Notes under the pieces: model-generated | Database searches by the model: none | What the model was told of the DNA's origin: nothing | Seen by the model: the letters and a program-made list of their open reading frames with translations, nothing else | Made by a program: the position numbers and the translations under genes | In this document: positions 15,395-23,321 of the stretch, piece by piece | Position numbering within the stretch: the stretch's first letter is position 1 | How the letters are laid out: each line of letters starts with the position of its first letter | Virus record (IMG/VR): IMGVR_UViG_3300033144_007709 | Span: 1 to 40,447 of that record | Direction: 5' to 3' (one strand) | Length of the DNA: 40,447 nucleotides | From: a virus

Positions 15395-16828
15395 TTACGC
15401 AAACGCAAACGAGAACACTTCACCTTCCCACAGAGCAATATTCGAGGAGTCCGCCCAATCCGGAGACTTGTCCTCTGGGTCAATTACTTTCATTTTGCCT
15501 GAACTCGTTCTTTCAAATTTCATTTTACGAAGTTCTTCCATTAACCTGTAACCGTTCTTTGGGTCCACTAAGCGAATTAATTTCTTCGTGGCTTGTCTTT
15601 CGTATTCGCGGAAGGACTGAGCTTTTAAATTTGTATAAAGTTCTTTGCGTTTTGTCGGGCTTGCTCCTGCAATAAAATGAGAAACTTTTTCAGAAAGGCA
15701 ATCTATTTCCCCAAGCCTGTCTGAAACTCCTCCTCCTACTCCAATATCATCTATCCCGATTAAATCCACTTGTTCGGTTCTATCCCAGTCAACTACAAGC
15801 CCAACGGTTTTCATCGTGTCCTTCTTTGACAAGAATCGGCTCTCCATTAAAAATTTCTTTAAACCGTATTGGTGAACCAGGTAAACAACAGAATAGTCCT
15901 TTCCGAATCTCGCCACGTCTACTCCGAGCTTTTTCCGGTCAGGAGGAGTTTTCAAGAGTTCTATTTCCTCGTCTGTTAAAGGAGCAACGATGTTCCTCAA
16001 AGCCTTTTCTGAAAAGAGCTGGTCTTCCATTTCCTCGGGCCACAGAGCCTCGTACCAAATCCTAAACTCGTTATCGTTCATTTCTGCCTTTCGGTCCATG
16101 ACAAATTCTTCTGTCATTCTACCTGCTTCAACGCATTGCCTCCAGTCAATTCGCATAAAGTACCATTTTGGGTCTGTTGATTTCTCCCACATATACCCAT
16201 AAACCACCGGGTTACCGATGATAAAAATTGAAGAGTCAGGAGAGTCTCCGAGCATTCTCATTATCTTGGTTCGCATTATCTCGGCTGGAATCTGTTCTCC
16301 TTCATCTACAAAAATAAGAGTTCCCCCCCATCCAACAAGACTCCTACCCGAAGTCGAAAGATTCGCGGAAATGCACATAATCTCCGAGCCGTTCTTGAAG
16401 GTTAATTTCTTCTTAGTGATTTCTTTCCTAAGCCTCTCAATCCCCATTCCAGTTACATCAAACAACAAAGCGTTCTGCAAGAGCTCCGAGTCAATGATAT
16501 GCTGAATGACGTACCCCATGATAATTTTCGTGTGGTCTTGAGTCGGAGCAACTACCCGAACCTTTTCAGGTCGATGAACCGAAGCCAAAATTATGCCAAT
16601 AGCTCCACCGAGAGACTTTCCAGCCCGAGTCGTAGCCGTGCAAACAATCTGCTTAGAGTACTTAAAGAAAAGCCTTTGAATAATCCGAACCTGATAATCA
16701 GTTACCTCCAAAGGCTCTCCTTTATCATTTTTGAACAGAATCCTGCAAACTGTCTTCGTTCCGCTTTTTGTCGTTAAGCTCTCGTGAAGCCTTTGCAGAA
16801 CGTTTAAACTCGTTCCTGGCGCGCTCAT
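15395..16828 (-). CDS. terL: Terminase large subunit
   Basis: 477 residues from the ATG at 16828, which has GGAGGAAGAGT upstream; the frame continues further but overlaps the small subunit. ATPase motifs: Walker A CTATTRAGKSLGG, Walker B TLIFVDEGEQIP, and a coupling segment SIFIIGNP. The nuclease domain begins GVDVARFGKDYSV, the first acidic metal ligand, with GIDDIGVGGGV later and a C-terminal PDWADSSNIALW carrying a further Asp. Known role: ATP-driven DNA packaging and genome cutting. It overlaps the small subunit by 104 bases. Because packaging follows the DNA-modification genes, its natural substrate may be 7-deazaguanine-containing DNA. Confidence 0.95.
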   Translation of the reverse strand: MSAPGTSLNVLQRLHESLTTKSGTKTVCRILFKNDKGEPLEVTDYQVRIIQRLFFKYSKQIVCTATTRAGKSLGGAIGIILASVHRPEKVRVVAPTQDHTKIIMGYVIQHIIDSELLQNALLFDVTGMGIERLRKEITKKKLTFKNGSEIMCISANLSTSGRSLVGWGGTLIFVDEGEQIPAEIMRTKIMRMLGDSPDSSIFIIGNPVVYGYMWEKSTDPKWYFMRIDWRQCVEAGRMTEEFVMDRKAEMNDNEFRIWYEALWPEEMEDQLFSEKALRNIVAPLTDEEIELLKTPPDRKKLGVDVARFGKDYSVVYLVHQYGLKKFLMESRFLSKKDTMKTVGLVVDWDRTEQVDLIGIDDIGVGGGVSDRLGEIDCLSEKVSHFIAGASPTKRKELYTNLKAQSFREYERQATKKLIRLVDPKNGYRLMEELRKMKFERTSSGKMKVIDPEDKSPDWADSSNIALWEGEVFSFAFA

Positions 16829-17225
16829 ACTCTTCCTCCAGTTTATTAGCAGTCGAATCAGCCGGAGAAACAAGCAAAATCTCAGTGGCTTCTCCTTCAA
16901 TCAATCGAGAAAGCTTAACCGCCTCAATCGCATCCTTGTTCGAGGTAGCTAAAATCTTTTTCTCTTTATGTTTCTGAATGCCTTCCGCAAACAAGTTAAT
17001 GATTGCATTTGCTACCTTCAAGTGCCGCTCTCTTGTAGAATTTGTACCTGCTTGAAGCGCTATTCTCATAACTTCCTTTCTTTTTTTCTCCCAATCGTAT
17101 CTCTTAATCCACTTGTAGATAGTGTCTCGGGAGCGAGCTCCTACTATGTCCTGAATCATTTTTACAGGTACTTCTTGGCAGTAAAGCCCGAAGGCTTTCT
17201 CTCGTCTATCGGAGCTTAGAGCCAT
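16725..17225 (-). CDS. terS: Terminase small subunit
   Basis: 166 residues. The N-terminal part contains a helix-turn-helix (KAFGLYCQEVPVKMIQDIVG, then RDTIYKWIKRYDWEKKR), the usual DNA-recognition element, followed by a long charged helical region for oligomerisation. Position directly before the large subunit confirms the call. GAGGTTGAAGAGTA precedes the ATG, and the stop of the ParB-like gene touches this start. Because the next upstream genes modify DNA, this subunit may need to recognise modified pac or cos DNA; that is an inference. Confidence 0.85.
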   Translation of the reverse strand: MALSSDRREKAFGLYCQEVPVKMIQDIVGARSRDTIYKWIKRYDWEKKRKEVMRIALQAGTNSTRERHLKVANAIINLFAEGIQKHKEKKILATSNKDAIEAVKLSRLIEGEATEILLVSPADSTANKLEEEYERARNEFKRSAKASRELNDKKRNEDSLQDSVQK

Positions 17226-17818
17226 TACTCTTCAACCTCCAGTTTTAGCTTGAGGTAGTTTTTGAGGTTGTTGAAGTCGACCATCGCGGGGTTTACTCCG
17301 TCGTGTTCGTCGTTCCAATAGTCTTCAATGATGCTGAGGACTCTCTCGGGGGTTAGTGGAGTGCCTGTTTTCTTTCTTGGGTCCAGGTCTATTTTCTCCG
17401 GGTCGAAGTCCTCTAATTGAACGAGGTCTTTGAGGCTCTCCAGTTCTATTTCGCTCATGTTTAAGAGTTCTTGAATTGCCTCTGAGGAATAATCTTTTTG
17501 AAGGTCGAGAATTAATTCCCCGAATTTCACTGGGTTAATTTCTCCTTTTATTTGGTTCATGTTTACTGTTGCAATCTTTGCCTCTTTGGCATCTATCTCT
17601 ATTTGAATTACGTCAATGTCCTCGGAGCCTAATTCCATGGCCGCCTTCCAACGGTGTTCTCCGTCAATAATTATGTTATCTTGATTAATTAAAATTGGTT
17701 GAACGAATCCAATTCTTTGAATTTCTTTCTTTAAGTGTTCCATTGTTGAATTTGTCATTTCGTTTGGGTTCCAAGGATTCGGTTTCAATTCCTTAATTTT
17801 CTTTTTTTTGTATTCCAT
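17225..17818 (-). CDS. ParB/Srx-fold protein, possible DpdA partner
   Basis: 197 residues. The first 100 show a ParB N-terminal domain: the opening IKELKPNPWNPNEM, EIQRIGFVQPILIN, and the signature DGEHRWKAAMEL. A helical tail follows. ParB-fold proteins can bind or cleave DNA or bind nucleotides. The gene overlaps the DpdA-like gene by 26 bases. In the bacterial Dpd system the partner DpdB has a ParB-like domain and is needed with DpdA for base exchange, from the literature; here the homology is only at fold level. Alternatively it is a packaging accessory protein, since ParB-like genes often precede terminases. Confidence 0.75.
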   Translation of the reverse strand: MEYKKKKIKELKPNPWNPNEMTNSTMEHLKKEIQRIGFVQPILINQDNIIIDGEHRWKAAMELGSEDIDVIQIEIDAKEAKIATVNMNQIKGEINPVKFGELILDLQKDYSSEAIQELLNMSEIELESLKDLVQLEDFDPEKIDLDPRKKTGTPLTPERVLSIIEDYWNDEHDGVNPAMVDFNNLKNYLKLKLEVEE

Positions 17819-18590
17819 CTTCTTTCTCCTCCCAGTAAGCGTTTGAATTGTATTCTCTTAAGTGCCTTGCGAACCGCGCCCAGCTCGTAGCATTGTAAAT
17901 ATCAAAAAAAGTTCCGTGTGCAAGAATTTTCTTGAATTTCTTTTTGTACTGGTCTTTGTCGTACCTCTTCAAAGTTTTCTTGCTTGTGAAAGTGTAAAGA
18001 GCAGGTCTCCAGCCGCCAATCTTCCAGCTCGTAGAATCAACAGAGAAAAAAGGAAAGGCTTTCACCAGGTTTAAGTCCGTCATTCCGAACCCATGAAGCT
18101 TTGTCTTGTGCTTCTTGGCTATCCTAAAACAATGATTCAAAAAGGGAATGAGAATCTTTCTCTTTGAGTGATATGGAACCATTCCCCCGATAGCTACATA
18201 ATCGTATTTCTCGCAGTACTCCTCAAAGTCCTTCATCGGAGAACCCAAGTGAAAGACAGGCAACGGATTAAGCCCGGCTTCCTCCATTTTAACCTGATTG
18301 GCTCGGGTTGCCTCATGGTTTCCGATTACATCAAGGTTTGCGTATATGTGTATATGTGTCTTGTTTGCCTTAATGAAATTAATGTAGTCCAAGAGATTAA
18401 TTTTTGCTCCTTTAGTGAAAGCACTAAACGCTCCCGAGTCCAAGAATAATTTAAAACCTTTCACTTCCTTGAAAACCTTCGCTACATCTTTGCGCTCTTT
18501 AATCATCCAATAGCTCGATAAAATAAAAGGATAATCTACATGGCCCAAGACCTTCTGAAAAGATTCCGCTCCGGCAAAATAAACAATCAC
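17793..18590 (-). CDS. dpdA: DpdA-like DNA 7-deazaguanine transglycosylase
   Basis: 265 residues, a TGT-like TIM barrel reduced to its core. Key signatures: LFLDSGAFSAFTKG (the DSGAF motif carrying the first conserved Asp), HIYANLDVIGN, VFHLGSP, VAIGGMVPY and HGFGMT with FFSVDSTSWK (the Asp in this last motif matches the nucleophile region). TGT enzymes exchange guanine for preQ0 or preQ1 in tRNA; DpdA proteins do so in DNA, and short single-domain forms are common in phages. No zinc-binding Cys cluster is present, which separates it from bacterial tRNA TGT. It follows the full preQ0 pathway and precedes terminase. Strong call; whether the inserted base is preQ0 or a derivative is unknown. 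Confidence 0.85.
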   Translation of the reverse strand: MIVYFAGAESFQKVLGHVDYPFILSSYWMIKERKDVAKVFKEVKGFKLFLDSGAFSAFTKGAKINLLDYINFIKANKTHIHIYANLDVIGNHEATRANQVKMEEAGLNPLPVFHLGSPMKDFEEYCEKYDYVAIGGMVPYHSKRKILIPFLNHCFRIAKKHKTKLHGFGMTDLNLVKAFPFFSVDSTSWKIGGWRPALYTFTSKKTLKRYDKDQYKKKFKKILAHGTFFDIYNATSWARFARHLREYNSNAYWEEKEDGIQKKEN

Positions 18591-19219
18591 GCTCTCACCT
18601 CGGGTTCAATTAAATAAGAATTGTAAAGAACATAATTTCGGAATCCTAAGTGAAGCTTCTTAAGAATTTTGAAGTGGTAGAGTTCCGCGAGCTCCTCCAT
18701 TAAATTATCAAAGTACTCGAATCGTTTCCTGTAATCTAAACGAATTTTCTTTTTTGTTTTCTTGAGGGTAAAATTTAGCTCGTAAGCTTCTCCGCTGAGA
18801 GAAAAACACTTCGCTCCGTTGGTTAAAAATACCGCCATCTTTTCTTTCACCAGATAGTTCTCGAAAAATTTCTTTAATTGCTCAACACACAAGCCATAGG
18901 CATCAAAGTCCACTACATTAATGCACCTCCATGCTTGGAGTTCTTTTTCAAGAAATTCAAGGTTGTCGTAATTGTAATTGACAATATTGTTCTTGGAAAA
19001 ATTCTTTTTGAGTTTTTCAATCTTAGCAGAATCCTTTTCCACGTTGATTATTTTGCTGAAAGGATAATCCTTGTAGAGATATTGAATGAGCTTTCCGTTT
19101 CCAGCGTAAAGATTCAGTAATTGCTTGGGCTCTTTAAGTTCATCCAAAAACTTTTTCCTCGCCAAAACCTTTCTGCATACTCCCAATCTTTCCGGTGGAA
19201 CATCAAGCATCATCATCAC
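18587..19219 (-). CDS. Class I SAM methyltransferase, Trm1-like motif
   Basis: 210 residues. Motif I is LLNLYAGNGKLIQYL, and the acidic strand 2 end is IINVEKDSAKIEKL. Motif IV reads VVDFDAYG, close to the DxDPYG of tRNA guanine-26 N2-methyltransferases (Trm1) but with Ala for Pro. A basic segment TKKKIRLDYRKRFEY follows. The gene overlaps DpdA by 4 bases, which links it to the modification cluster. I infer methylation of a guanine or deazaguanine in DNA or of tRNA. It lacks the extra C-terminal domain of Trm1. Four ATG/Met codons crowd the start; GAGTGAT precedes them and the exact one is uncertain. Confidence 0.65.
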   Translation of the reverse strand: MMMMLDVPPERLGVCRKVLARKKFLDELKEPKQLLNLYAGNGKLIQYLYKDYPFSKIINVEKDSAKIEKLKKNFSKNNIVNYNYDNLEFLEKELQAWRCINVVDFDAYGLCVEQLKKFFENYLVKEKMAVFLTNGAKCFSLSGEAYELNFTLKKTKKKIRLDYRKRFEYFDNLMEELAELYHFKILKKLHLGFRNYVLYNSYLIEPEVRA

Positions 19220-19240
19220 TCTATTACTTCAAGTCATATA

Positions 19241-19573
19241 CTACTGAGAAGCTCCATTGAATTTTTTCCATTGTTCTATTAGTTCTGCCGGAAGCTCGAT
19301 AAAGAACGCCGGGCTCTCCTGGAGGTTCACGAAATCTTTTTTCGTAATGCACAAAGCGTTTCCATCCAAGGCAATTTTCATTTCCTTAAACTCTTCTGCC
19401 TTTATGCTCTTCTTTACTGTGAGATTAAGATTCGGGTACTTGTCAAGCAAGCCTTTGATTGCTTCTCCAGGAGTCGGGCCAATGGACTCTTGAGAATCGT
19501 TTGCAAGAGAAGCCTTGTAAAAACTAATCCCGCCTTCTTTCTTTATTTCTTCCAATTCAATTATTGCTTTCAT
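19241..19573 (-). CDS. Unrecognised 110-residue protein in the modification operon
   Basis: Begins [20 protein letters not shown] and carries GPTPGEAIKGLLDKYPNLNL and AGLS-like hydrophobic patches such as ESPAFFIELPAELIEQW. An alpha/beta fold is likely; no catalytic motif is seen. Its start overlaps the queC stop by 4 bases, so it belongs to the same message. It is the only gene of the cluster with no known counterpart and is a candidate for a new component of the modification. Confidence 0.7.
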   Translation of the reverse strand: MKAIIELEEIKKEGGISFYKASLANDSQESIGPTPGEAIKGLLDKYPNLNLTVKKSIKAEEFKEMKIALDGNALCITKKDFVNLQESPAFFIELPAELIEQWKKFNGASQ

Positions 19574-20232
19574 TTAAAGCCTCCTTTAGAATAAATTGTT
19601 GGGTCTTGAACTCTTGCGAGTTCAAACGCCTCTTTTCTTTCAATGCAAGTTCCACAAGTTCCGCAGTGTTCTTTTCTGCCTTTGTAACAGCTCCATGTTT
19701 TGTAAAGTGGTACTTTAAGGCAATCCCCGAGCTCAACTATTTTTTCCTTTCTCATTTCAATGAACGGAGCTTCGAGCCGCGGAGGAGAATAATTCCCAAG
19801 CTTCAAAGCAATTTTTAAAGCCTCGAAAAATTCTGGGCGGCAGTCCGGATAAATCGAATGGTCTCCTGCATGAGCTCCGTAAAAAACAACCTCTGCTCCT
19901 TTTGAAATAGCGTAACCATAAGCAATCGAAATCATAATGGCGTTTCGATTCGGAACAACCGTTTTTTTCATGTTCTCGTCTTCATAGTGGCCATCTGGGA
20001 TTTTTTGATTCGGGTCCGTTAAAGCCGACTTCAACAAGTGAGATAAATTCACCATCTTGTAGTTAAGCCCGAGACTCCTGCAAATATCCTTTGCACAAAA
20101 TAATTCCTTTGAATGCTTCTGCCCGTAATTGAATCCAATAGGCAAAACCGAGTAACCCATATCAATAGCTTTGTAAAGCAAAACTGTTGAATCGAGTCCT
20201 CCTGAATAAACCACTACAGCTCTCTTGCTCAT
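19570..20232 (-). CDS. queC: 7-cyano-7-deazaguanine (preQ0) synthase QueC
   Basis: 220 residues, the usual length. The PP-loop is [14 protein letters not shown] near the N terminus. The [12 protein letters not shown] segment and VVPNRNAIM are typical. The C-terminal zinc-binding set is [15 protein letters not shown]. The enzyme turns 7-carboxy-7-deazaguanine into preQ0 using ATP and ammonia. Unlike phage 9g-type Gat-QueC, no glutamine amidotransferase domain is fused here, so the product expected is preQ0 and not an archaeosine-type base. It overlaps folE by 4 bases, and its start uses the same coupled arrangement as its neighbours. Confidence 0.95.
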   Translation of the reverse strand: MSKRAVVVYSGGLDSTVLLYKAIDMGYSVLPIGFNYGQKHSKELFCAKDICRSLGLNYKMVNLSHLLKSALTDPNQKIPDGHYEDENMKKTVVPNRNAIMISIAYGYAISKGAEVVFYGAHAGDHSIYPDCRPEFFEALKIALKLGNYSPPRLEAPFIEMRKEKIVELGDCLKVPLYKTWSCYKGRKEHCGTCGTCIERKEAFELARVQDPTIYSKGGFK

Positions 20233-20792
20233 TTTATCAACCTCAAAAATTCTTCTCTTGGATTCTTTCCTTTAGGTGGGTCTTTAAAGACTCCCCGGAT
20301 AGCGGAAGTTATCGTGGAATGACCCAGAGCTCTCACTCCTCTCAAGCTCATGCACAAGTGCTCAGCTTCAAGAACGACCATTACGCCTCTTGGTTTGACT
20401 TTGTTCATTATTTCATCTGCAATTTGCCTTCCGATTCTTTCCTGAATCTGTAAGCGGTGAGCGTACTTGTTCAAAATCCGAACCATCTTGCTGAGACCCA
20501 AAACCTTTCCGTCCTCGTAAGGAATATATCCAATGTGAGCCTTTCCATGAAAAGGCAAAATATGATGTTCGCAAAAAGAGTAAAACGGAATGTTTCGCAC
20601 AATAACCATTTCATCGTAGCTCTCGGAGAAAAGCCTGAGCTCGGGCTCGTCTTTGTAAGCCATCCATTCCTCGTAAAATTTAACGACTCTCTCTGGAGTT
20701 CCAATCACTCCCGGTCTTTTTGAATCATCTCCGAGAAATTCAATTAAAGACCTAACCGCCTGTTTTGCTTCTTCTCTATCTACCACGTGCAT
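20229..20792 (-). CDS. folE: GTP cyclohydrolase I
   Basis: 187 residues. Active-site signatures are present: [20 protein letters not shown] with the zinc Cys and His, and [21 protein letters not shown] with the second zinc Cys. It makes dihydroneopterin triphosphate from GTP, the first step of the 7-deazaguanine route. Its first codons overlap queE by 17 bases. The presence of folE in the virus suggests that host flux from GTP is limiting or that the host uses a different first enzyme. Confidence 0.95.
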   Translation of the reverse strand: MHVVDREEAKQAVRSLIEFLGDDSKRPGVIGTPERVVKFYEEWMAYKDEPELRLFSESYDEMVIVRNIPFYSFCEHHILPFHGKAHIGYIPYEDGKVLGLSKMVRILNKYAHRLQIQERIGRQIADEIMNKVKPRGVMVVLEAEHLCMSLRGVRALGHSTITSAIRGVFKDPPKGKNPREEFLRLIK

Positions 20793-21432
20793 TCCCCCAA
20801 ATCACTTTATGAATCTGCAACATTACTCTCACTCTCGGCTCTGTCTCCGCCCATCTCCAAAGATTTTTTGCAAAAATTCCTCCAGCTGGTTGAAGAATTA
20901 CTTGAGTGTGTTCCTCGGGCTTGTGCAAGTCAAGAAGTGAAGTTAAAAAATCGTAATCTCTTTTGGCTCCAATCACTACCTTTAATTGGTCTTGAGGTCG
21001 AAGCTTCTCCAGAAGAGAATAATCATTAAATTTATCCATATGGCTACTCGGCGGCTTTACATCCATTGAAATTAGTGCCTCCTCCGGCATTCCTTCCCAA
21101 TCAATCGTTCCATTTGTTTCAAGAACCACAAAATAATTTCTTTTAACGAGCTCTTTTGAAAGTTTAATCACCGCAGGTTTTTGAATTAAAGGCTCGCCTC
21201 CAGTAATGCAAACATCTAAGCACGGACCATGTTTTTCAACTTCTTCAATTATTTCTTTCACAGAAATGTTTCTCCCAACTTTATGGTACGAAGTATCACA
21301 CCAACTGCAATTCAAATTACAGCCTGATAACCGAACAAAAACCGTAAGCTTCCCCATGTGAAGTCCTTCACCTTGCCGGGAAAGAAAAATCTTGTTAATT
21401 TTAATCTCCGAGCTTTGATGCATAGCGGGCAT
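20776..21432 (-). CDS. queE: 7-carboxy-7-deazaguanine synthase QueE
   Basis: About 218 residues from ATG 21432. A GTG at 21444 and an ATG at 21423 are alternatives, because the reading overlaps the end of queD. The radical-SAM cluster motif is [10 protein letters not shown] (CxxxCxxC). Also seen: [24 protein letters not shown], and [15 protein letters not shown]. It rearranges 6-carboxytetrahydropterin to 7-carboxy-7-deazaguanine, using SAM as cofactor and Mg2+. It is second in the operon. Confident from motifs and neighbours. Confidence 0.95.
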   Translation of the reverse strand: MPAMHQSSEIKINKIFLSRQGEGLHMGKLTVFVRLSGCNLNCSWCDTSYHKVGRNISVKEIIEEVEKHGPCLDVCITGGEPLIQKPAVIKLSKELVKRNYFVVLETNGTIDWEGMPEEALISMDVKPPSSHMDKFNDYSLLEKLRPQDQLKVVIGAKRDYDFLTSLLDLHKPEEHTQVILQPAGGIFAKNLWRWAETEPRVRVMLQIHKVIWGNARGR

Positions 21433-21808
21433 ACTTTCCTTCACTCTCCCAAACTCTCACGCTTAAAAAATGGAGCTCTACAGGACATCTTTCCTTGAGC
21501 TCTTTGAAAAAATACTTTGATAAATTTTCCGCGGTGGGCTCAAAGTCAAGCCATTCAATCCAGCTCTTAGGAATACTTTGAAAAAAAGCCTGGTTCTCTG
21601 CCGTATCAAACAATAAAATTTTGTGGTCGTACTCAGCAAGAATCAAATCGAGAATTTTAAAATCCGCTACCATGTTTGAATCTAAATCCCAAGACTCAAG
21701 AATTGCCTCGACTCTCCAATTATGGCCGTGGAGTCGATTGCATTTTCCTTTATAAAATTGAAGCCTATGAGCCGATTCAAATTTACCTTGTGTTTTAATC
21801 GAATGCAT
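21401..21808 (-). CDS. queD: 6-carboxytetrahydropterin synthase QueD
   Basis: 135 residues. Zinc-binding His residues lie in FESAHRL and in RLHGHNW; the catalytic Cys is in CNRLHGH. The PTAENLSKYFFKEL segment and the VRVWES strand complete the family pattern. It converts dihydroneopterin triphosphate to 6-carboxytetrahydropterin. It is the first gene of the deazaguanine operon. There is no ribosome binding site before the ATG, but a TATA-like box lies about 28 bases upstream, so the message is probably leaderless. Confidence 0.95.
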   Translation of the reverse strand: MHSIKTQGKFESAHRLQFYKGKCNRLHGHNWRVEAILESWDLDSNMVADFKILDLILAEYDHKILLFDTAENQAFFQSIPKSWIEWLDFEPTAENLSKYFFKELKERCPVELHFLSVRVWESEGKYARYASKLGD

Positions 21809-21830
21809 AGTGAAATGGATGATTGCTTGT

Positions 21831-21840
21831 TATTTTAAAA
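21831..21840 (-). promoter_or_regulatory. TATA-like box driving the deazaguanine operon
   Basis: The minus strand reads TTTTAAAATA centred about 28 bases before the queD ATG. queD lacks a Shine-Dalgarno, so transcription starting about 25 bases downstream would begin at or just before the start codon, the leaderless arrangement common in archaea. It is placed just after the stop of the preceding nuclease-like gene. Confidence 0.55.
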
Positions 21841-21843
21841 CTA

Positions 21844-22245
21844 TCATTCAAGCACTCCGATTCTTTGAAGAATTTCCTCGGGAGAAAATTTCTGTAAGTC
21901 CATCACCCAAACATTGAACCGACTGAATTGTTTTTCTTTGAGCCTCCTGGTCTCCGTGGTTAACTTGCTCTCCAGCTCTATTACCATCATTTCATCAAGC
22001 CAAAGAATATCAGCCACCGGGAGCTTCATTCTCGCCTCGTTCCCCGAGGAAAGCGGAAGCTCTATTTCAGTCAAAACAGTTCCTCCAGCTCTCATTATCT
22101 CAAAAGCAATCTTTGCCTTATACAAAAAATGCTCTCGGGTCTCGTTCCTGTTATGATAACGAACCGCTTGAACCGAGTGCCGCCATCCAGCCGGAAGCCT
22201 TAAACATTTCTTGTGAAGAAAACCCAAAATTTGAGAGTCCTTCAA
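21844..22245 (-). CDS. PD-(D/E)XK nuclease-like protein
   Basis: 133 residues. The core pattern of the nuclease fold is visible: EHFLYKAKIAFEIMRAGG (helix), TVLTEIELPL (Glu), VADILWLDEMMVIELESK giving Asp, Glu and Lys in the D...ExK order, then VWVMDLQKFSPEEIL. Such proteins cut or resolve DNA. Small size suggests a single nuclease domain without a DNA-binding module. It lies immediately upstream of the deazaguanine operon but has its own transcription context. Function inferred; activity is not certain. Confidence 0.55.
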   Translation of the reverse strand: MKDSQILGFLHKKCLRLPAGWRHSVQAVRYHNRNETREHFLYKAKIAFEIMRAGGTVLTEIELPLSSGNEARMKLPVADILWLDEMMVIELESKLTTETRRLKEKQFSRFNVWVMDLQKFSPEEILQRIGVLE

Positions 22246-22811
22246 AGCTTCTCAGCCCGATTAATTCTGCTCTTAATTATTCTCGGTCTCCGAAGTGGCT
22301 TAACTGCTTTCAGTTCCGCGTAAATCCAAGACTGCTTATGCCAGCAATAATCAATCACCAGCTCCGCAAGAGCCGCGAAATTCTCAAAAGCCTCTCGGGT
22401 CTTAGAATCAATCCGAACCTCAAGCTTTACCAAGTCGAAATCCATCTTTCCGCGAATAACAGAACGCCCATCCGAACCAATTAAAGTCCTGCTCCAATAC
22501 TGAAAAGTTTCCGGAGTGAACCAGCGGATATGGTCCGGGTCCGAGAACGCATGAGTGCTCTGATAGTGAGGTACAAGAATTTTAATTTTTGCTCCAGGCT
22601 TTAAGACTCGGTGAACCTCCTCGAAAAAGAAATCAATGTCTCTCAAGTGCTCGAGCAAATTACTGGCTCGAATCTCTTCAATTGAATTATCCTTAAAGGG
22701 CCAGTGGTCTTTCTCTACATTAAACCGATAGTCAGGCTTAACTCTCGGGTCAATATCGACTCTCTTGTAGCCTTTGATTTTTGTTATTCCGCTTCCAATA
22801 TCTAACTTCAT
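22242..22811 (-). CDS. Class I SAM-dependent methyltransferase
   Basis: 189 residues. Motif I is MKLDIGSGITKIKGYKRVDID, with the Asp of strand 2 in the last part. Later motifs are DNSIEEIRASNLLEHL and RVLKPGAKIKILVP, the post-motif pattern of small-molecule or sugar methyltransferases. The C terminus is basic (RRPRIIKSRINR). The substrate cannot be read from the sequence. It overlaps both neighbours by 4 bases. Confidence 0.75.
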   Translation of the reverse strand: MKLDIGSGITKIKGYKRVDIDPRVKPDYRFNVEKDHWPFKDNSIEEIRASNLLEHLRDIDFFFEEVHRVLKPGAKIKILVPHYQSTHAFSDPDHIRWFTPETFQYWSRTLIGSDGRSVIRGKMDFDLVKLEVRIDSKTREAFENFAALAELVIDYCWHKQSWIYAELKAVKPLRRPRIIKSRINRAEKL

Positions 22812-23212
22812 TTTTTCACCTTTTTTGATTTTTTTTCTATGAACTTTATTTTCTCAATATCTCCATCAATCTTTTCATAGCAGTATATTTCCATGGGCCA
22901 CTTGTACCCGCATTTAAGACATAGGTCAAATTTTACAAATAATGCGGTGTTGCCATTATCTCTATGCATTTCATCAAAGCAATTCTCGTAAAGAATACCA
23001 GTCTTCATAAATCTTTCTTCGAGTGTTTTCTTTCTTTCTACATGAAAAGTTTTCTTGGACTTGCATACTGGACAAACATCAAAAGAAATTCTCCACTTGT
23101 TTGAAAGCATCATAATTCTTCCGTTTTTAGTGATTGCTTGACCTTCTGATATTCTATCAAAGCCCGAGGTTTCATTGCGAGAAATTTTATTTATTATTGG
23201 TATTTTAATCAC
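22808..23212 (-). CDS. Zinc-ribbon protein (134 aa), GTG start
   Basis: Two CxxC pairs are seen: CPVCKSKKTFHV and CLKCGYKWPMEIYCYE. The N terminus is basic and polar, and the C terminus is a Lys-rich tail (KKSKKVKK). The start is GTG, overlapping the previous small gene by a few bases. Probably a nucleic-acid-binding or protein-scaffolding zinc ribbon; no specific family. Confidence 0.65.
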   Translation of the reverse strand: MIKIPIINKISRNETSGFDRISEGQAITKNGRIMMLSNKWRISFDVCPVCKSKKTFHVERKKTLEERFMKTGILYENCFDEMHRDNGNTALFVKFDLCLKCGYKWPMEIYCYEKIDGDIEKIKFIEKKSKKVKK

Positions 23213-23321
23213 GCTCCTTTTCTTGTTTTTTCACCCAACATTCTGGGTAATAAGGCTTCTTGTCTCGATAAATCAAATTAGCCCAAGCAAAATCTTTCTT
23301 GCAATCAGTGCAGTCAGGCAT
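23205..23321 (-). CDS. Small Cys-containing protein (38 aa)
   Basis: The frame MPDCTDCKKDFAWANLIYRD starts in a TAATG overlap with the upstream zinc-ribbon gene and ends inside the next gene's start. A CxxC pair is present, with a third Cys later (PECW). The tight coupling on both sides supports it. Function unknown. Confidence 0.55.
   Translation of the reverse strand: MPDCTDCKKDFAWANLIYRDKKPYYPECWVKKQEKERD

Noticed and set aside
17225-17818. Plasmid-type ParB partition protein
   Set aside because: No ParA gene nearby, no central helix-turn-helix of partition ParB is seen, and the context is modification and packaging.
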